A stretch of DNA of 64,000 bases, taken from the NCBI GenBank assembly GCA_023419375.1, contig JAEZYD010000035.1, forward strand, positions 62,001-126,000, in the 5' to 3' direction. Made by a program: the position numbers and the translations under genes. Below the pieces are notes generated by a model. It ran no database searches. It was given only the letters and a program-made list of their open reading frames with translations, and was not told the DNA's origin. The stretch comes from Pseudomonadota bacterium. Lineage in GTDB: Bacteria; Desulfobacterota; Desulfovibrionia; Desulfovibrionales; Desulfovibrionaceae. This document shows, one piece after another, positions 33,300 to 41,531 of the stretch. Each line of letters begins with the position of its first letter. The stretch's first letter is position 1.

Positions 33300-34139
33300 C
33301 TAAACCGGACACTCCAAGTTTTGCAATGAGCGGATAAACTCACGAGGTGAGAGCATTCGTAGGGCCTTGTGCGGGGCATTTTCATTATAGTCTTCAAACC
33401 AGCAAGGAAGCTGTGCCATCACGGTTTCAGCGTCTGGTCGATCATTGCGGAAGACGTAATCCCTTTTGAATGTTTTGACGAGAGCCTCAGCCATGCCGTT
33501 GCTTTGGGGGCTGCGAGCCGGGGTAAACCTGCTGACGATGCCTAGTGCAGAGGCAAAAGCCACCGTTTCCCTGGCTGTATAGCAGGATCCGTTGTCCGAG
33601 AGCCATTCAACAGGCCGCAATGTTTTGACATCTCCAAACCGTTTTTCCACGCAGGCCAGCATGACGCCTTGCGCCATGTCGGCGCTGTACCCACCAGTGG
33701 TGGCGGAAAAGGCCATCACTTCCCGATCACAAGTATCCAACGCAAAAATAACGCGCACCTTCTCGCCGTTGTCGCAGGGAACCTCAAATCCATCAGAACA
33801 CCAACGCTGATTACGCCGCATGGTGGAAACTTTGCCCGTGTGAGCTTTGCCGGGCTGCTTGCCGGTGAACCGCGTCAGCAAAAGATTGTTTTGCCGCATT
33901 ATCCGGTATACGCGTTTGTGATTAACCGCCGTGCCGCCGCCGGCAAGCAGTTGACGATTTAGCAGCCGCTGAATACGCCTATAGCCATAGGTCTGGCGTC
34001 CGCCCAAGATTTCGACGATTAGCGGCAGAAGGAGCGCATCTTCCGCTTTGCTGTATCGTTCTGGACGAGGGCGCAAGCTGCGGCTACGCTCATAGGTGTT
34101 TGATCGGGACACCGCCAGGGCCTCAGTGACCCGTTTCAC
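33300..34139 (-). CDS. IS3-family transposase OrfB (DDE integrase core)
   Basis: 279 residues. An HTH_21-like N-terminus contains GGRQTYGYRRIQRLLNRQ. The rve integrase core follows, with WCSDGFEVPCDNG (first D), WLSDNGSCYTA (second D) and SPQSNGMAEALVKTFKRDY (catalytic E). It starts at a GTG that overlaps the orfA stop by three bases in the -1 frame. In this family the active enzyme is normally an OrfAB fusion made by -1 frameshifting, and the upstream A-run makes that possible here. The stop codon lies within the left inverted repeat. Confidence 0.93.
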   Translation of the reverse strand: MKRVTEALAVSRSNTYERSRSLRPRPERYSKAEDALLLPLIVEILGGRQTYGYRRIQRLLNRQLLAGGGTAVNHKRVYRIMRQNNLLLTRFTGKQPGKAHTGKVSTMRRNQRWCSDGFEVPCDNGEKVRVIFALDTCDREVMAFSATTGGYSADMAQGVMLACVEKRFGDVKTLRPVEWLSDNGSCYTARETVAFASALGIVSRFTPARSPQSNGMAEALVKTFKRDYVFRNDRPDAETVMAQLPCWFEDYNENAPHKALRMLSPREFIRSLQNLECPV

Positions 34140-34534
34140 TGGAAATCCTCCACGCCGGACAAGGGCAGCCGCGAGATGAGTTTTTTTTCGCGACCAATGC
34201 GAACGGCTTCCTTGAGAATTTCCACTTCCAGCGTTTTGTTGCCGAGAACGCGCTCCAACTGGCGGATCCGCTTTTTCAGGGCCTTTACTTCGGCAACGCT
34301 GACGACCTCGTCATTGGCTTCAATGGCTGTTTTGCCGCCTTCACTCATTTGTTTTCTCCAGCGGTAAAGCAAATTTGGAGCAACGCCATACGTTCGCGCC
34401 ACCAGAGAAACCGACTGACCTGGGGCCATGCTGGCCTCTATCAGGCGTACCTTTTCGCCTACAGACCAACGACGACGGGGCGTTATGTTTACGATCTCCA
34501 CCGTTGAGCTTGTTTTAGCACTAGTTCCAGACAT
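34136..34534 (-). CDS. IS3-family transposase OrfA (helix-turn-helix)
   Basis: 132 residues resembling IS2 OrfA: RRRWSVGEKVRLIEASMAPG, the HTH SVSLVARTYGVAPNLLYRWR, and a leucine-zipper segment EVKALKKRIRQLERVLGNKT followed by EVEILKEAVRIGREKK. It binds the IS ends and inhibits or assists transposition. A run of eight A residues on the coding strand (34188-34181) precedes its stop by about 45 bases and can serve as the -1 slippery site into orfB, because no stop intervenes in that frame. Confidence 0.92.
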   Translation of the reverse strand: MSGTSAKTSSTVEIVNITPRRRWSVGEKVRLIEASMAPGQSVSLVARTYGVAPNLLYRWRKQMSEGGKTAIEANDEVVSVAEVKALKKRIRQLERVLGNKTLEVEILKEAVRIGREKKLISRLPLSGVEDFQ

Positions 34535-34592
34535 AGTTCCAGCACCTCCTCCTTAGTTAGAGGGGTGTCCGGTCGAAATGGGGGCTACTCCA

Positions 34593-34597
34593 CTAGC
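34593..34597. repeat. Target-site duplication, right copy
   Basis: CTAGC, identical to 33281-33285. Confidence 0.9.
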
Positions 34598-34975
34598 TTT
34601 GCATTTCAATTTTTGAAGTGTGTTTTTGAATCAGAAAAAATTCAAAATTCTAAGACTGGTGAGCCTAAGTCATGGGTGTATAAAAAGTGTTTAAAAGAAA
34701 GTGCAGAGCGCTGGAAGAAATGGAATGGAGATAGAAAAAGCAAAGAATATATCGCTGATAAAATTTACAGGGGGATTATGCTTAGGCGTGACGATCCAAC
34801 GAAGAATAAAATATCCAAAGCGATAGTCGCGCAGTGTTTTTCTAGCGTTCTCGATGGATGGCACAACAAGGACTCTAAAAAGCTTCGTGCTCGTCTCCTT
34901 TGCCCTGAGTTAAAATATCTTTCAGATGCTATCGCTTATGTGACCGAACCCATAGAAGAGCTAGAAAATGATTAA
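34598..34975 (+). pseudogene. gajA: GajA, 3' part after the IS
   Basis: 125 codons plus stop continue the frame broken at 33285. Joining ...ISLSS with FAFQFLKCVFESEK across one CTAGC copy gives an uninterrupted 627-codon gajA. This segment is the helical C-terminus of the nuclease and would be read separately, if at all, from a start inside the IS end (the frame is open from about 34565). Its stop overlaps the gajB start by 8 bases, showing the original operon coupling. Confidence 0.8.
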
Positions 34976-36893
34976 TATATCTGATTCGGATATTGCGTAT
35001 GCTGAGGGGATGTTACTTCCACCGGGGTGTATCTTTGATGACGAACGGCGAATCTTCATAAGAGAGTTGAGTTCTTGTGACGTGCTAGCTTGCCCGGGAA
35101 GTGGAAAAACCACTGCCTTGCTCGCTAAGCTTTTGATCTTATCAAAAAAGATGCCCTTTTCTGGAGGCGGGGGAATATGTGTTCTGACCCACACAAATGT
35201 CGCTATTGATGAAATCAAGAAAAGGCTGGGTATAGACGCGAGAACTCTTATTAACTATCCAAACTTTTTTGGTACAATTCAATCCTTTGTTGATCGTTTT
35301 TTAACTATCCCTAAATTCATTGAAGAATACGGTGGTCGTCCATGTGTTATTGACACGGACAGGTGGGTGAATAGCCTTTCAAGGGAATGCGGGAAATCTT
35401 CAGCTTCGCCCTGGATAAGTATCCAGGTAAAAAATAACCCAACTTGCAATAGCTCAAATGATTTATTGCGAAAAATTATTCTTGACCAAAATACGCTGGA
35501 TTTTGATCTTTCTAGTATACGATTGAAAGACCCCAACACTCAGACCCACAAAGCCATTACAGCTTGTTGCAAAAAAGTGTTATCAAAGGGAATAATAAGT
35601 TTTGAACAAGCTTTTGCGTTGGCAGAAAAATATTTAAATGACCACCCTACGCTTAGCAGATTAATCGCAAGTCGCTATCGCTTTGTATTAATTGACGAGA
35701 TGCAAGACACCGACTCCCGCCAAATAGAAGTTTTAGATGCACTGTTTTCTGAACCCTCCCTTGTTATTCAAAGAGTCGGCGACCCCAACCAAGCTATTTT
35801 TTCTGTGTCAAAAGATGGTGACATGGAATGGGTGCCGAGGGAACCAATGTTGAATTTTTCTACATCTATGCGCTTTGGAGAGGCTCTGGCAGCAGCCATC
35901 GACCCTATTCGCATAGACACAAAGATAACTCTTGCCGGGAATTCGAAGATCAAATCTCACCCTCCATACATGCTTACATATGATGATAGTTGTATGGGCG
36001 GCGCTATCGAAGCGTTTGGGGTGTTGATCCAGCGCCTTGGGTTGGATTCAGACCCAACAACGCCAAGAATTTTTAAAGCTGTTGGGTGGATTGGACAGGA
36101 AAAGGACACCCCCTGTATCCCCAAGTATTGGCCCCTGTACCGATCAAAACTTAAACTTACCCCTCGCTTTCCCAATTTTATTTCTTACGTTGCTGCGTAT
36201 AACGCATTAGCAAGCTGTGCTCATTCTCCTAGCACATTCAAGAGTTATATGATGGAGGGGCTTGTGGGATTTGCTAAATGGTTGCCCGATGAAGTTGTTG
36301 GAAGGCTGCCTTTGACGGCAAGAAGGCTTGAGCGATTGTTAGAGAAGGATTATCCGGAAGACCTCTGTTTGATTCGGAAAAAGATAACAGCATGGCTCAA
36401 TCAACTTGTTGCAGGCGATGAAGTTGCTGCCGTTCATGCAGATATAGTTGACTTTTTTAGCACAAGTACCGTTTTTGCTGCATATGCGGTTGCCGCCAGT
36501 AAATTTCTGGTTGATGAAAACATTGATTCAACGTGTGTTCAAGGTGAAGCCTGTAACAGGATGTGCTGTTCTGAGCAGTTAAATGTCGAGATTGGAACAG
36601 TTCATTCCGTTAAGGGGGAAACACATACAGGAACGTTATTTCTTGAAAGTAAATATCAAAAAAAACACGATTCAGAATATTTGATGCCGCTACTCAAAGG
36701 AGAAGGACTGAAGAAACCTATAGGAGTACATCTTAAATCTTGCATCAAAATTGCACATGTAGCCATGAGTCGGCCAACACATTTATTTGCAATGGCTTGC
36801 CACATAAATAGGATCGCAGGGCATGCAAATGATTTGAAGCAGCGGGGATGGGAGCTTGTCAGTGTTAAGAGCCTACTCGAAGGAGACGCTTAG
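34968..36893 (+). CDS. gajB: GajB (Gabija UvrD-like helicase)
   Basis: 641 residues, SF1 UvrD/Rep type. Walker A LACPGSGKTTALLAKLL (residues 40-56), Walker B FVLIDEMQDTDSRQI near 240, motif III VGDPNQAIF near 270, and a motif V-like TVHSVKGETHTGTLFLES near 545. It is the second Gabija subunit and in studied systems joins GajA in the defence complex. It is longer than the roughly 490-residue prototype. The start overlaps the gajA end by 8 bases, so with gajA split by the IS its translation and transcription may be reduced. AT-rich like gajA. Confidence 0.87.
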   Translation: MINISDSDIAYAEGMLLPPGCIFDDERRIFIRELSSCDVLACPGSGKTTALLAKLLILSKKMPFSGGGGICVLTHTNVAIDEIKKRLGIDARTLINYPNFFGTIQSFVDRFLTIPKFIEEYGGRPCVIDTDRWVNSLSRECGKSSASPWISIQVKNNPTCNSSNDLLRKIILDQNTLDFDLSSIRLKDPNTQTHKAITACCKKVLSKGIISFEQAFALAEKYLNDHPTLSRLIASRYRFVLIDEMQDTDSRQIEVLDALFSEPSLVIQRVGDPNQAIFSVSKDGDMEWVPREPMLNFSTSMRFGEALAAAIDPIRIDTKITLAGNSKIKSHPPYMLTYDDSCMGGAIEAFGVLIQRLGLDSDPTTPRIFKAVGWIGQEKDTPCIPKYWPLYRSKLKLTPRFPNFISYVAAYNALASCAHSPSTFKSYMMEGLVGFAKWLPDEVVGRLPLTARRLERLLEKDYPEDLCLIRKKITAWLNQLVAGDEVAAVHADIVDFFSTSTVFAAYAVAASKFLVDENIDSTCVQGEACNRMCCSEQLNVEIGTVHSVKGETHTGTLFLESKYQKKHDSEYLMPLLKGEGLKKPIGVHLKSCIKIAHVAMSRPTHLFAMACHINRIAGHANDLKQRGWELVSVKSLLEGDA

Positions 36894-36973
36894 TAAGGTC
36901 TTTTTGTTTGCTAAGCTTATGAGACCTGAATACAAGTATTCCGTCTATAATAAAAGGCCGCAGCCAAATAAAA

Positions 36974-37007
36974 AGAGCTGAAACCCGTGAGGGTTTCAGC
37001 TCTTTTC
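36974..37007. terminator. Bidirectional terminator between gajB and tRNA-Ser
   Basis: GAGCTGAAACCC at about 36975-36986 pairs with GGGTTTCAGCTC, with T-runs on both strands. It can end gajB (plus) and the tRNA transcript (minus). Confidence 0.9.
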
Positions 37008-37026
37008 TAATCACGTACAAGAAAAC

Positions 37027-37116
37027 TGGCGGAGGGGGAGGGATTTGAACCCCCGGAAGGCTCACACCTTCAACGGTTTTCAAGACCGCCGCGATCAACC
37101 GCTCTGCCACCCCTCC
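37027..37116 (-). tRNA. tRNA-Ser (anticodon UGA)
   Basis: 90 bases on the minus strand, including an encoded CCA. The acceptor GGAGGGG pairs with CCCCTCC. The anticodon loop CTTGAAA gives UGA, and the long variable arm typical of class II tRNAs is present. The T-loop is GTTCAAATC. The 3' end faces the AT-rich Gabija cluster. Confidence 0.95.
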
Positions 37117-37223
37117 GCAGGGGTGTTTCTCCGGCTTTATGCAGAGGCGGCCTAAATACCGCGTACATGGCGGGAGAAAATGTCGACGGCGCGATTACCC
37201 TGTGTGAAGGCAATAGCGCCGCC

Positions 37224-37247
37224 GAAAAAAATGTGTCGCTACGCCAC
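37224..37247 (-). terminator. Terminator of the HU gene
   Basis: On the minus strand a short stem GTGGCGTAGCGACAC precedes seven T residues right after the stop codon. The stem is short with one mismatch. Confidence 0.5.
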
Positions 37248-37523
37248 TTACTTAATGGCGTCTTTCAGGCCCTTGCCGGGCGTGAACTTGGCAACCTTGC
37301 TGGCAGGAATGGTGATTTCCTTGCCGGTGCGGGGATTGCGACCCTTGCGGGCGGCGCGCTCAACCACCTTGAAGCTGCCGAAACCGGTGAAGGTCACGGA
37401 TTCGCCAGAGGCCAGGGCTTCGCGCAGCGAGGCCACCACGGCGTCAAGAGCTTCTTCGGCTTTGGCCTTGGTGGGCAGGCCAGCTTTGGCATGGATCTTT
37501 TCTACGAGCTCAGCTTTGGTCAT
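37248..37523 (-). CDS. hup: HU-family DNA-binding protein
   Basis: 91 residues, standard HU/IHF size. Begins MTKAELVEKIHAKAGL. The DNA-embracing arm contains the family signature GFGSFKVVERAARKGRNP and the conserved tip RNPRTGKEITIPA, then the C-terminal FTPGKGLKDAI. It bends and compacts DNA as a homo- or heterodimer. Start 37523 has TGGAG upstream; the extension to 37613 is spurious. It is a single-gene unit with its own terminator. Confidence 0.95.
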   Translation of the reverse strand: MTKAELVEKIHAKAGLPTKAKAEEALDAVVASLREALASGESVTFTGFGSFKVVERAARKGRNPRTGKEITIPASKVAKFTPGKGLKDAIK

Positions 37524-37870
37524 GATGCTACTCCATAAAGGATTTCGGTTATTCCCTGCAAGCCGGACCGGATCGACTGCCAGAAGTCTGGGGCCGAGGC
37601 CGATTCGCCGCACTCAAAAGAAACAGCCGCAAAAAAGCCGCCAAGGCTTTTTCACGTCATGGGGGAATCGTAAGCAAGACCGCTTCTGCTGCGGTCAGAA
37701 CTTTTGTTTCCTTACGTTAGGGGCGGTTTCCTGTCAACGAAAAAGCGCAGAATCCCGCGTCTGCTCTAGCTTTTCACGAAAAACCGTTTGGGCAAACAGG
37801 TTCGATACAAAAGTCGGCCCTTTACTGGAAGTTTTTTATCTGCCCGAAATATAATGATTAAAAAATACTA
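37524..37870 (-). promoter_or_regulatory. Intergenic region upstream of hup
   Basis: 347 bases. A perfect -35 TTGACA (minus strand, plus 37732-37737) is followed after 17 bases by the weak -10 TAAGGA (37709-37714), a candidate hup promoter. The end next to murI is very AT-rich. No gene is seen. Confidence 0.4.
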
Positions 37871-38713
37871 TTATAGATCAACCAGGCATACTTCGTCATC
37901 GCCGAGGTTTCGGCCCAGAAACAGGCTGCCTGTCCGGGCAAAGCGGGCGGCATTGTCCGTGGTCAAAAAACGGTAGTGCGCGCCGCTATTCCCCGGTCGC
38001 AGCAGGTTGGTGGCCCGCAATTCGTCAGCCACGCACAGCGCCGTGGTTGCGGCAGAATCCACTATGCGCACCTGCGGCCCCACCACGTTTTGCAGTGCCT
38101 CCTGCAACAGTGGAAAGTGCGTGCAGCCCAGCAATAAGGTGTCTGGTTCCAGATTCCCGGCGGGGGCGGCTCCCTCAAGTGGAAAAATGTCGGCCAGATA
38201 GCGTTGCGCGACACCTTCCACAATGGGGCCTTTCATCCAGCCTTCTTCGGCAAGGGGCACAAAGAGGGTGCAGGCGCGCCCGGTTACAACGGCGTCGGGG
38301 CGGATGCGGGCAATGGCCTTCTGGTATGCGCCGCCGGAGATGGTGGCCTCTGTCGCCACTACAACTATATGACCGTTGGCGCTGGCAGCGGCAGCCGCCT
38401 GCGCGCCGGGATCCACCACGCCCATGACCGGCAGCGGGGCAAACTGCTCCCGTACTGCGGAAAGCGCCGCGGAGGTTGCGGTATTACAGGCGATAACCAG
38501 CATTTTAACACCCATGTCCACCAGCTTTTGGGCGGCCTTGAGCGTGTAGCGCGTGATGGTGTCGCGCCCTTTGGTGCCGTAAGGCAGGCGGGCGGTGTCG
38601 CCAAGGTAGAGCAGATCTTCGCCTGGCAGACATTCTGCCAGAGCCTTGAAAACCGTGAGGCCGCCCATGCCGGAATCAAACAGGCCAATGGGCAACCGGG
38701 AAGAATCATTCAT
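37871..38713 (-). CDS. murI: Glutamate racemase
   Basis: 280 residues. It supplies D-glutamate for peptidoglycan. The start LPIGLFDSGMGGLTVFKAL is the classic N-terminus, DTARLPYGTKG is conserved, and the two catalytic cysteines are C76 (VIACNTATSAA) and C197 (LLLGCTHFPLL). The length is normal. The ATG at 38713 is the family start. The long in-frame extension upstream overlaps the permease gene's end in another frame and is a GC artefact. Confidence 0.94.
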   Translation of the reverse strand: MNDSSRLPIGLFDSGMGGLTVFKALAECLPGEDLLYLGDTARLPYGTKGRDTITRYTLKAAQKLVDMGVKMLVIACNTATSAALSAVREQFAPLPVMGVVDPGAQAAAAASANGHIVVVATEATISGGAYQKAIARIRPDAVVTGRACTLFVPLAEEGWMKGPIVEGVAQRYLADIFPLEGAAPAGNLEPDTLLLGCTHFPLLQEALQNVVGPQVRIVDSAATTALCVADELRATNLLRPGNSGAHYRFLTTDNAARFARTGSLFLGRNLGDDEVCLVDL

Positions 38714-38862
38714 TGCAATTTCCTTTACAGTGCCGCGCGCGATACTGCAAAACGCGCGCCTTGGGGGCTTTGCTGCCTGCCCAAAACAGGCGAAGCGCCT
38801 CCGGCGCTGCCCTGCGGCAGGTCGAAAGCGCTCCGGCCAGAAAAACTCGGGCGGCAGCGGCG

Positions 38863-39783
38863 CTAGAAACCTTGGCCCAAATAGCGCACGGCTGTAAAGA
38901 GCAAAACTGCGGTCAAAAGGGCCTTCAAGGCAATGGAAGGCACAAACTTCTGGCAACGCGCCCCGGCGTACATGCCGCACATGCCCCCAAGGCCCACCAG
39001 AACGCCCATGCGCCAGTCGGGCGCAACGGCCATATCCGGGTAAAAGGGCGCGAGCAGGGCGTAAAACGACACGCCCGCCACGGAAGTTATAAAGGTGGCA
39101 AAAAGCGTGGACCCGGCAACAACGTATACAGGCAGCCCGAAAAACGAAACCAGGAACGGCGCCATGATGGCCCCGCCGCCGATGCCGTAGATGCCGCCCA
39201 CAAGGCCCACCACAAGACTCAGCAGTATAAGCGCGCGGGTGGCGACAACATACTTGGTTTCCTGAAACACAAAGGCCACTTCCTTCATATTCCAGTAGAG
39301 CACATGGCAGCACATGAGCCTGCCGTTTTTGTCCTCGCAGGTGGGCATGTTCTCTTTCTTTTCCTTGCGCGACCACAGCGAGGCCCTGCCTTGCCATGTG
39401 GTCATGGCCATGCGCCCGCCAATGTACAGCAGCACAAGGCCCGCAAAAATTTTAAAGCTCTGGGGGTTGGGCAGCAGATTGATGCGCACGATGGCCCCGA
39501 TAAATACGCCCGGCAATGTGCCCAGGGCAATGGTAAAGGCCAGCGGCCACACAAGCCGTCCCTCGTGCCAGTAGCGCCATACGCCCGAGGGACAGGCCAG
39601 CACGTTGAAAAACTGGTTGGTGGCGCTGACGCTGGGGTTGGTGTAGCCCAGAACGCTCATCTGAAAAGGCAGCAGCAAAAAAGCGCCCGATATGCCGCCC
39701 ATGGATGTGAAAAAAGAAATGCCAAGGGCCACCGCAAAAGGAACAAAAGGATTGCACTCAATGCCTGCAGTTGGAAAATACAT
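38863..39783 (-). CDS. TauE/SafE family (TSUP) permease
   Basis: 306 residues with about eight membrane segments. The two half-repeats of the family each hold a Gly-rich turn: GISFFTSMGGISGAFLLLPF and VGLVGGIYGIGGGAIMAPFL. TSUP proteins export or import sulfite, sulfonates or organosulfur ions. A hydrophilic insert near 130-165 holds four cysteines (CEDK, MCCHV), which is unusual and could bind metal or sulfur. In a sulfate reducer a sulfur anion is a plausible cargo, but no partner gene supports it. Start 39783 has the perfect CAGGAGG. A palindrome lies upstream. Confidence 0.83.
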   Translation of the reverse strand: MYFPTAGIECNPFVPFAVALGISFFTSMGGISGAFLLLPFQMSVLGYTNPSVSATNQFFNVLACPSGVWRYWHEGRLVWPLAFTIALGTLPGVFIGAIVRINLLPNPQSFKIFAGLVLLYIGGRMAMTTWQGRASLWSRKEKKENMPTCEDKNGRLMCCHVLYWNMKEVAFVFQETKYVVATRALILLSLVVGLVGGIYGIGGGAIMAPFLVSFFGLPVYVVAGSTLFATFITSVAGVSFYALLAPFYPDMAVAPDWRMGVLVGLGGMCGMYAGARCQKFVPSIALKALLTAVLLFTAVRYLGQGF

Positions 39784-39855
39784 GCTGGCCTCCTGCGCAG
39801 ATGGCATGATAACTATTGTGAAATATTAAAAATTTTATTTTAACTCGAAGTTGTA

Positions 39856-39887
39856 ATGTTCACGGTTTTTATAATAACCGTGAACAT
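39856..39887. promoter_or_regulatory. Perfect 12-bp-arm palindrome upstream of the TSUP permease
   Basis: ATGTTCACGGTT (39856-39867) and AACCGTGAACAT (39876-39887) with an 8-base AT spacer. There is no T-run, so an operator is more likely than a terminator. It lies about 75 bases before the permease start and about 185 before hisH; either could be the target. Confidence 0.5.
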
Positions 39888-40072
39888 TGAAATTGTCACG
39901 CCATTCCGCAAAAGGTTTACCGCCGCCGTATGCGGGCGCGCTGATTTTTCCTGCTATGCCGGGCATCATGCCAGCCTGCGCGTTGCCTGCGCATCGGCAA
40001 AAAGGTATAATGCTTCTTTAAAAGCCACTAGCCGCCAATCCCCCCACGGCAACAACAAGCAGAGGATGCACC

Positions 40073-40711
40073 ATGCTGGCCATTCTGGACTACAAGGCAG
40101 GCAATCAGACGAGCGTGCGCCGCGCCCTTGAACATTTGGGTATACCTTGCGCCATCACGGCGGACCCCGCAACACTGGAACGCGCCCACGGCATCATTTT
40201 TCCCGGTGTGGGCGCTGCCGGGCAGGCCATGCGCGCCCTGCACCCCACGGGCCTTGACGTGCTGCTGCGCGAGGCCGTCAAGCGCGGTCAACCCCTGTTG
40301 GGCATCTGTCTGGGCTGCCAGATTCTGCTTGACCGCAGTGAAGAAAATGACACCACAACCCTTGGCATCGTGCCGGGCCTGTGCCGCCGTTTTGAAGACA
40401 ACATGCGCGAAGAGGACGGCACCCCCGCGCCCATCCCGCACATGGGATGGAACAGCCTGAAAGTATCCGCTCCCTGCCCTCTGCTTGCGGGCGTTGCCCC
40501 CACCGCGGAATTCTATTTTGTGCATAGCTATTATGTGGAGCCGGATCCCACCTTTGTGATCGCCACCACCACCTACGGCAAGGAATTCTGCTCGGTATAC
40601 GGGCGCGACGGCCTGTGGGCCACCCAGTTCCACCCCGAAAAAAGCGGGCGTCCGGGGCTGACAATTCTGCGCAACTTCTACGACTACTGCGAGGCGCGTC
40701 ATGCTCAGTAA
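40073..40711 (+). CDS. hisH: Imidazole glycerol phosphate synthase, glutaminase subunit
   Basis: 212 residues. Class I glutaminase with nucleophile C79 in LLGICLGCQ and the partners H187 and E189 in ATQFHPEKSG. It releases ammonia that travels to HisF in histidine biosynthesis. The usual GICLGMQ reads GICLGCQ here, a mild change next to the nucleophile. The stop overlaps the hisF start by 11 bases, so the two subunits are coupled. No other his genes are in view. Confidence 0.94.
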   Translation: MLAILDYKAGNQTSVRRALEHLGIPCAITADPATLERAHGIIFPGVGAAGQAMRALHPTGLDVLLREAVKRGQPLLGICLGCQILLDRSEENDTTTLGIVPGLCRRFEDNMREEDGTPAPIPHMGWNSLKVSAPCPLLAGVAPTAEFYFVHSYYVEPDPTFVIATTTYGKEFCSVYGRDGLWATQFHPEKSGRPGLTILRNFYDYCEARHAQ

Positions 40712-41480
40712 GCGAGTGATTCCCTGCCTGGACGTGCGCAACGGGCGGCTGACCAAGGGCGTCAAATTTGTGGGCAACGAAGACATCGGCGACCCGGTTG
40801 AAACCGCGCGGCGGTATTATGAGGAAGGCGCGGACGAAATCGTGTTCTATGACATCACGGCCTCTGCCGAGGCGCGCGGTATCTTTATTGATGTCGTGGA
40901 GCATGTGGCGGAGCAGATTTTCATTCCCTTTTCTGTCGGCGGCGGCATTTCCAGCGTGGCGGATATGCGCGCGGTGCTGCTGGCAGGGGCGGAAAAGGTT
41001 TCTGTCAACTCGGCGGCGGTCAAGGATCCGCACATCATCAGCGATGGCGCGGATGCTTTCGGCTCACAGGCTATCGTGGTGGGTATGGATGTGCTGGCTG
41101 TTCCGGTAAGCGCAGAAATCCCCTCGGGCTACGAAATCGTCATCCACGGCGGCCGCAAGCGCATGGGGCTGGACGCCATTGCCTGGGCGCGCCGTTGTCA
41201 GGAACTGGGCGCTGGCGAACTCTGCGTCAATTCCATTGATGCGGACGGCACCAAGGATGGGTACGAACTCAAGCTGACCCGCGCCATAGTCGATGCCGTA
41301 TCCATTCCCGTGATTGCTTCCGGCGGTGCGGGCGAACCGCGCCACATGCTTGAGGCTGTTACCGAGGGCGGGGCCTCCGCCGCGCTGATCGCGTCCATTG
41401 TTCACTATGGGCAGTACTCCATCCGGCAGTGCAAGGAATATATGTCCGGGCACGGAGCCAAGGTGCGCATGACCTGGTAG
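40701..41480 (+). CDS. hisF: Imidazole glycerol phosphate synthase, cyclase subunit
   Basis: 259 residues, a (beta/alpha)8 barrel. The catalytic acids are D11 (VIPCLDVRNG) and D130 (VVGMD). Phosphate-binding loops are FSVGGGISS and IASGGAGEP. It joins the ammonia from HisH to PRFAR, giving imidazole glycerol phosphate and AICAR; AICAR re-enters purine synthesis. Normal length and complete. Confidence 0.95.
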   Translation: MLSKRVIPCLDVRNGRLTKGVKFVGNEDIGDPVETARRYYEEGADEIVFYDITASAEARGIFIDVVEHVAEQIFIPFSVGGGISSVADMRAVLLAGAEKVSVNSAAVKDPHIISDGADAFGSQAIVVGMDVLAVPVSAEIPSGYEIVIHGGRKRMGLDAIAWARRCQELGAGELCVNSIDADGTKDGYELKLTRAIVDAVSIPVIASGGAGEPRHMLEAVTEGGASAALIASIVHYGQYSIRQCKEYMSGHGAKVRMTW

Positions 41481-41531
41481 GCTCGGCCCCAAGGCCTTGC
41501 GCGGCCTTTTGCCGCATCAAAAGCAGAAGAT

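Larger units (their letters stand above)
33286..34592 (-). mobile_element. IS3-family, IS2-group insertion sequence (1307 bp)
   Basis: The ends are inverted repeats of about 30 bases: left TGGAGTTGCCCCCGCTAAAC (33286 onward), right, read inward on the minus strand, TGGAGTAGCCCCCATTTCGA (from 34592). Both continue to CCGGACAC. A 5-bp direct repeat CTAGC flanks the element, the usual duplication for this group. It holds orfA and orfB on the minus strand and lies inside gajA in reverse orientation. The intact ends, intact genes and perfect duplication indicate a recent insertion. Confidence 0.95.

Noticed and set aside
31780..33303. gajA as a complete shorter OLD nuclease ending at 33303
   Set aside because: The last codons come from the IS end, and the downstream 125 codons resume the same frame after the duplicated CTAGC.
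39856..39887. Palindrome as an intrinsic terminator
   Set aside because: No T-run follows on either strand, and the flanking genes diverge, so there is no transcript to stop.
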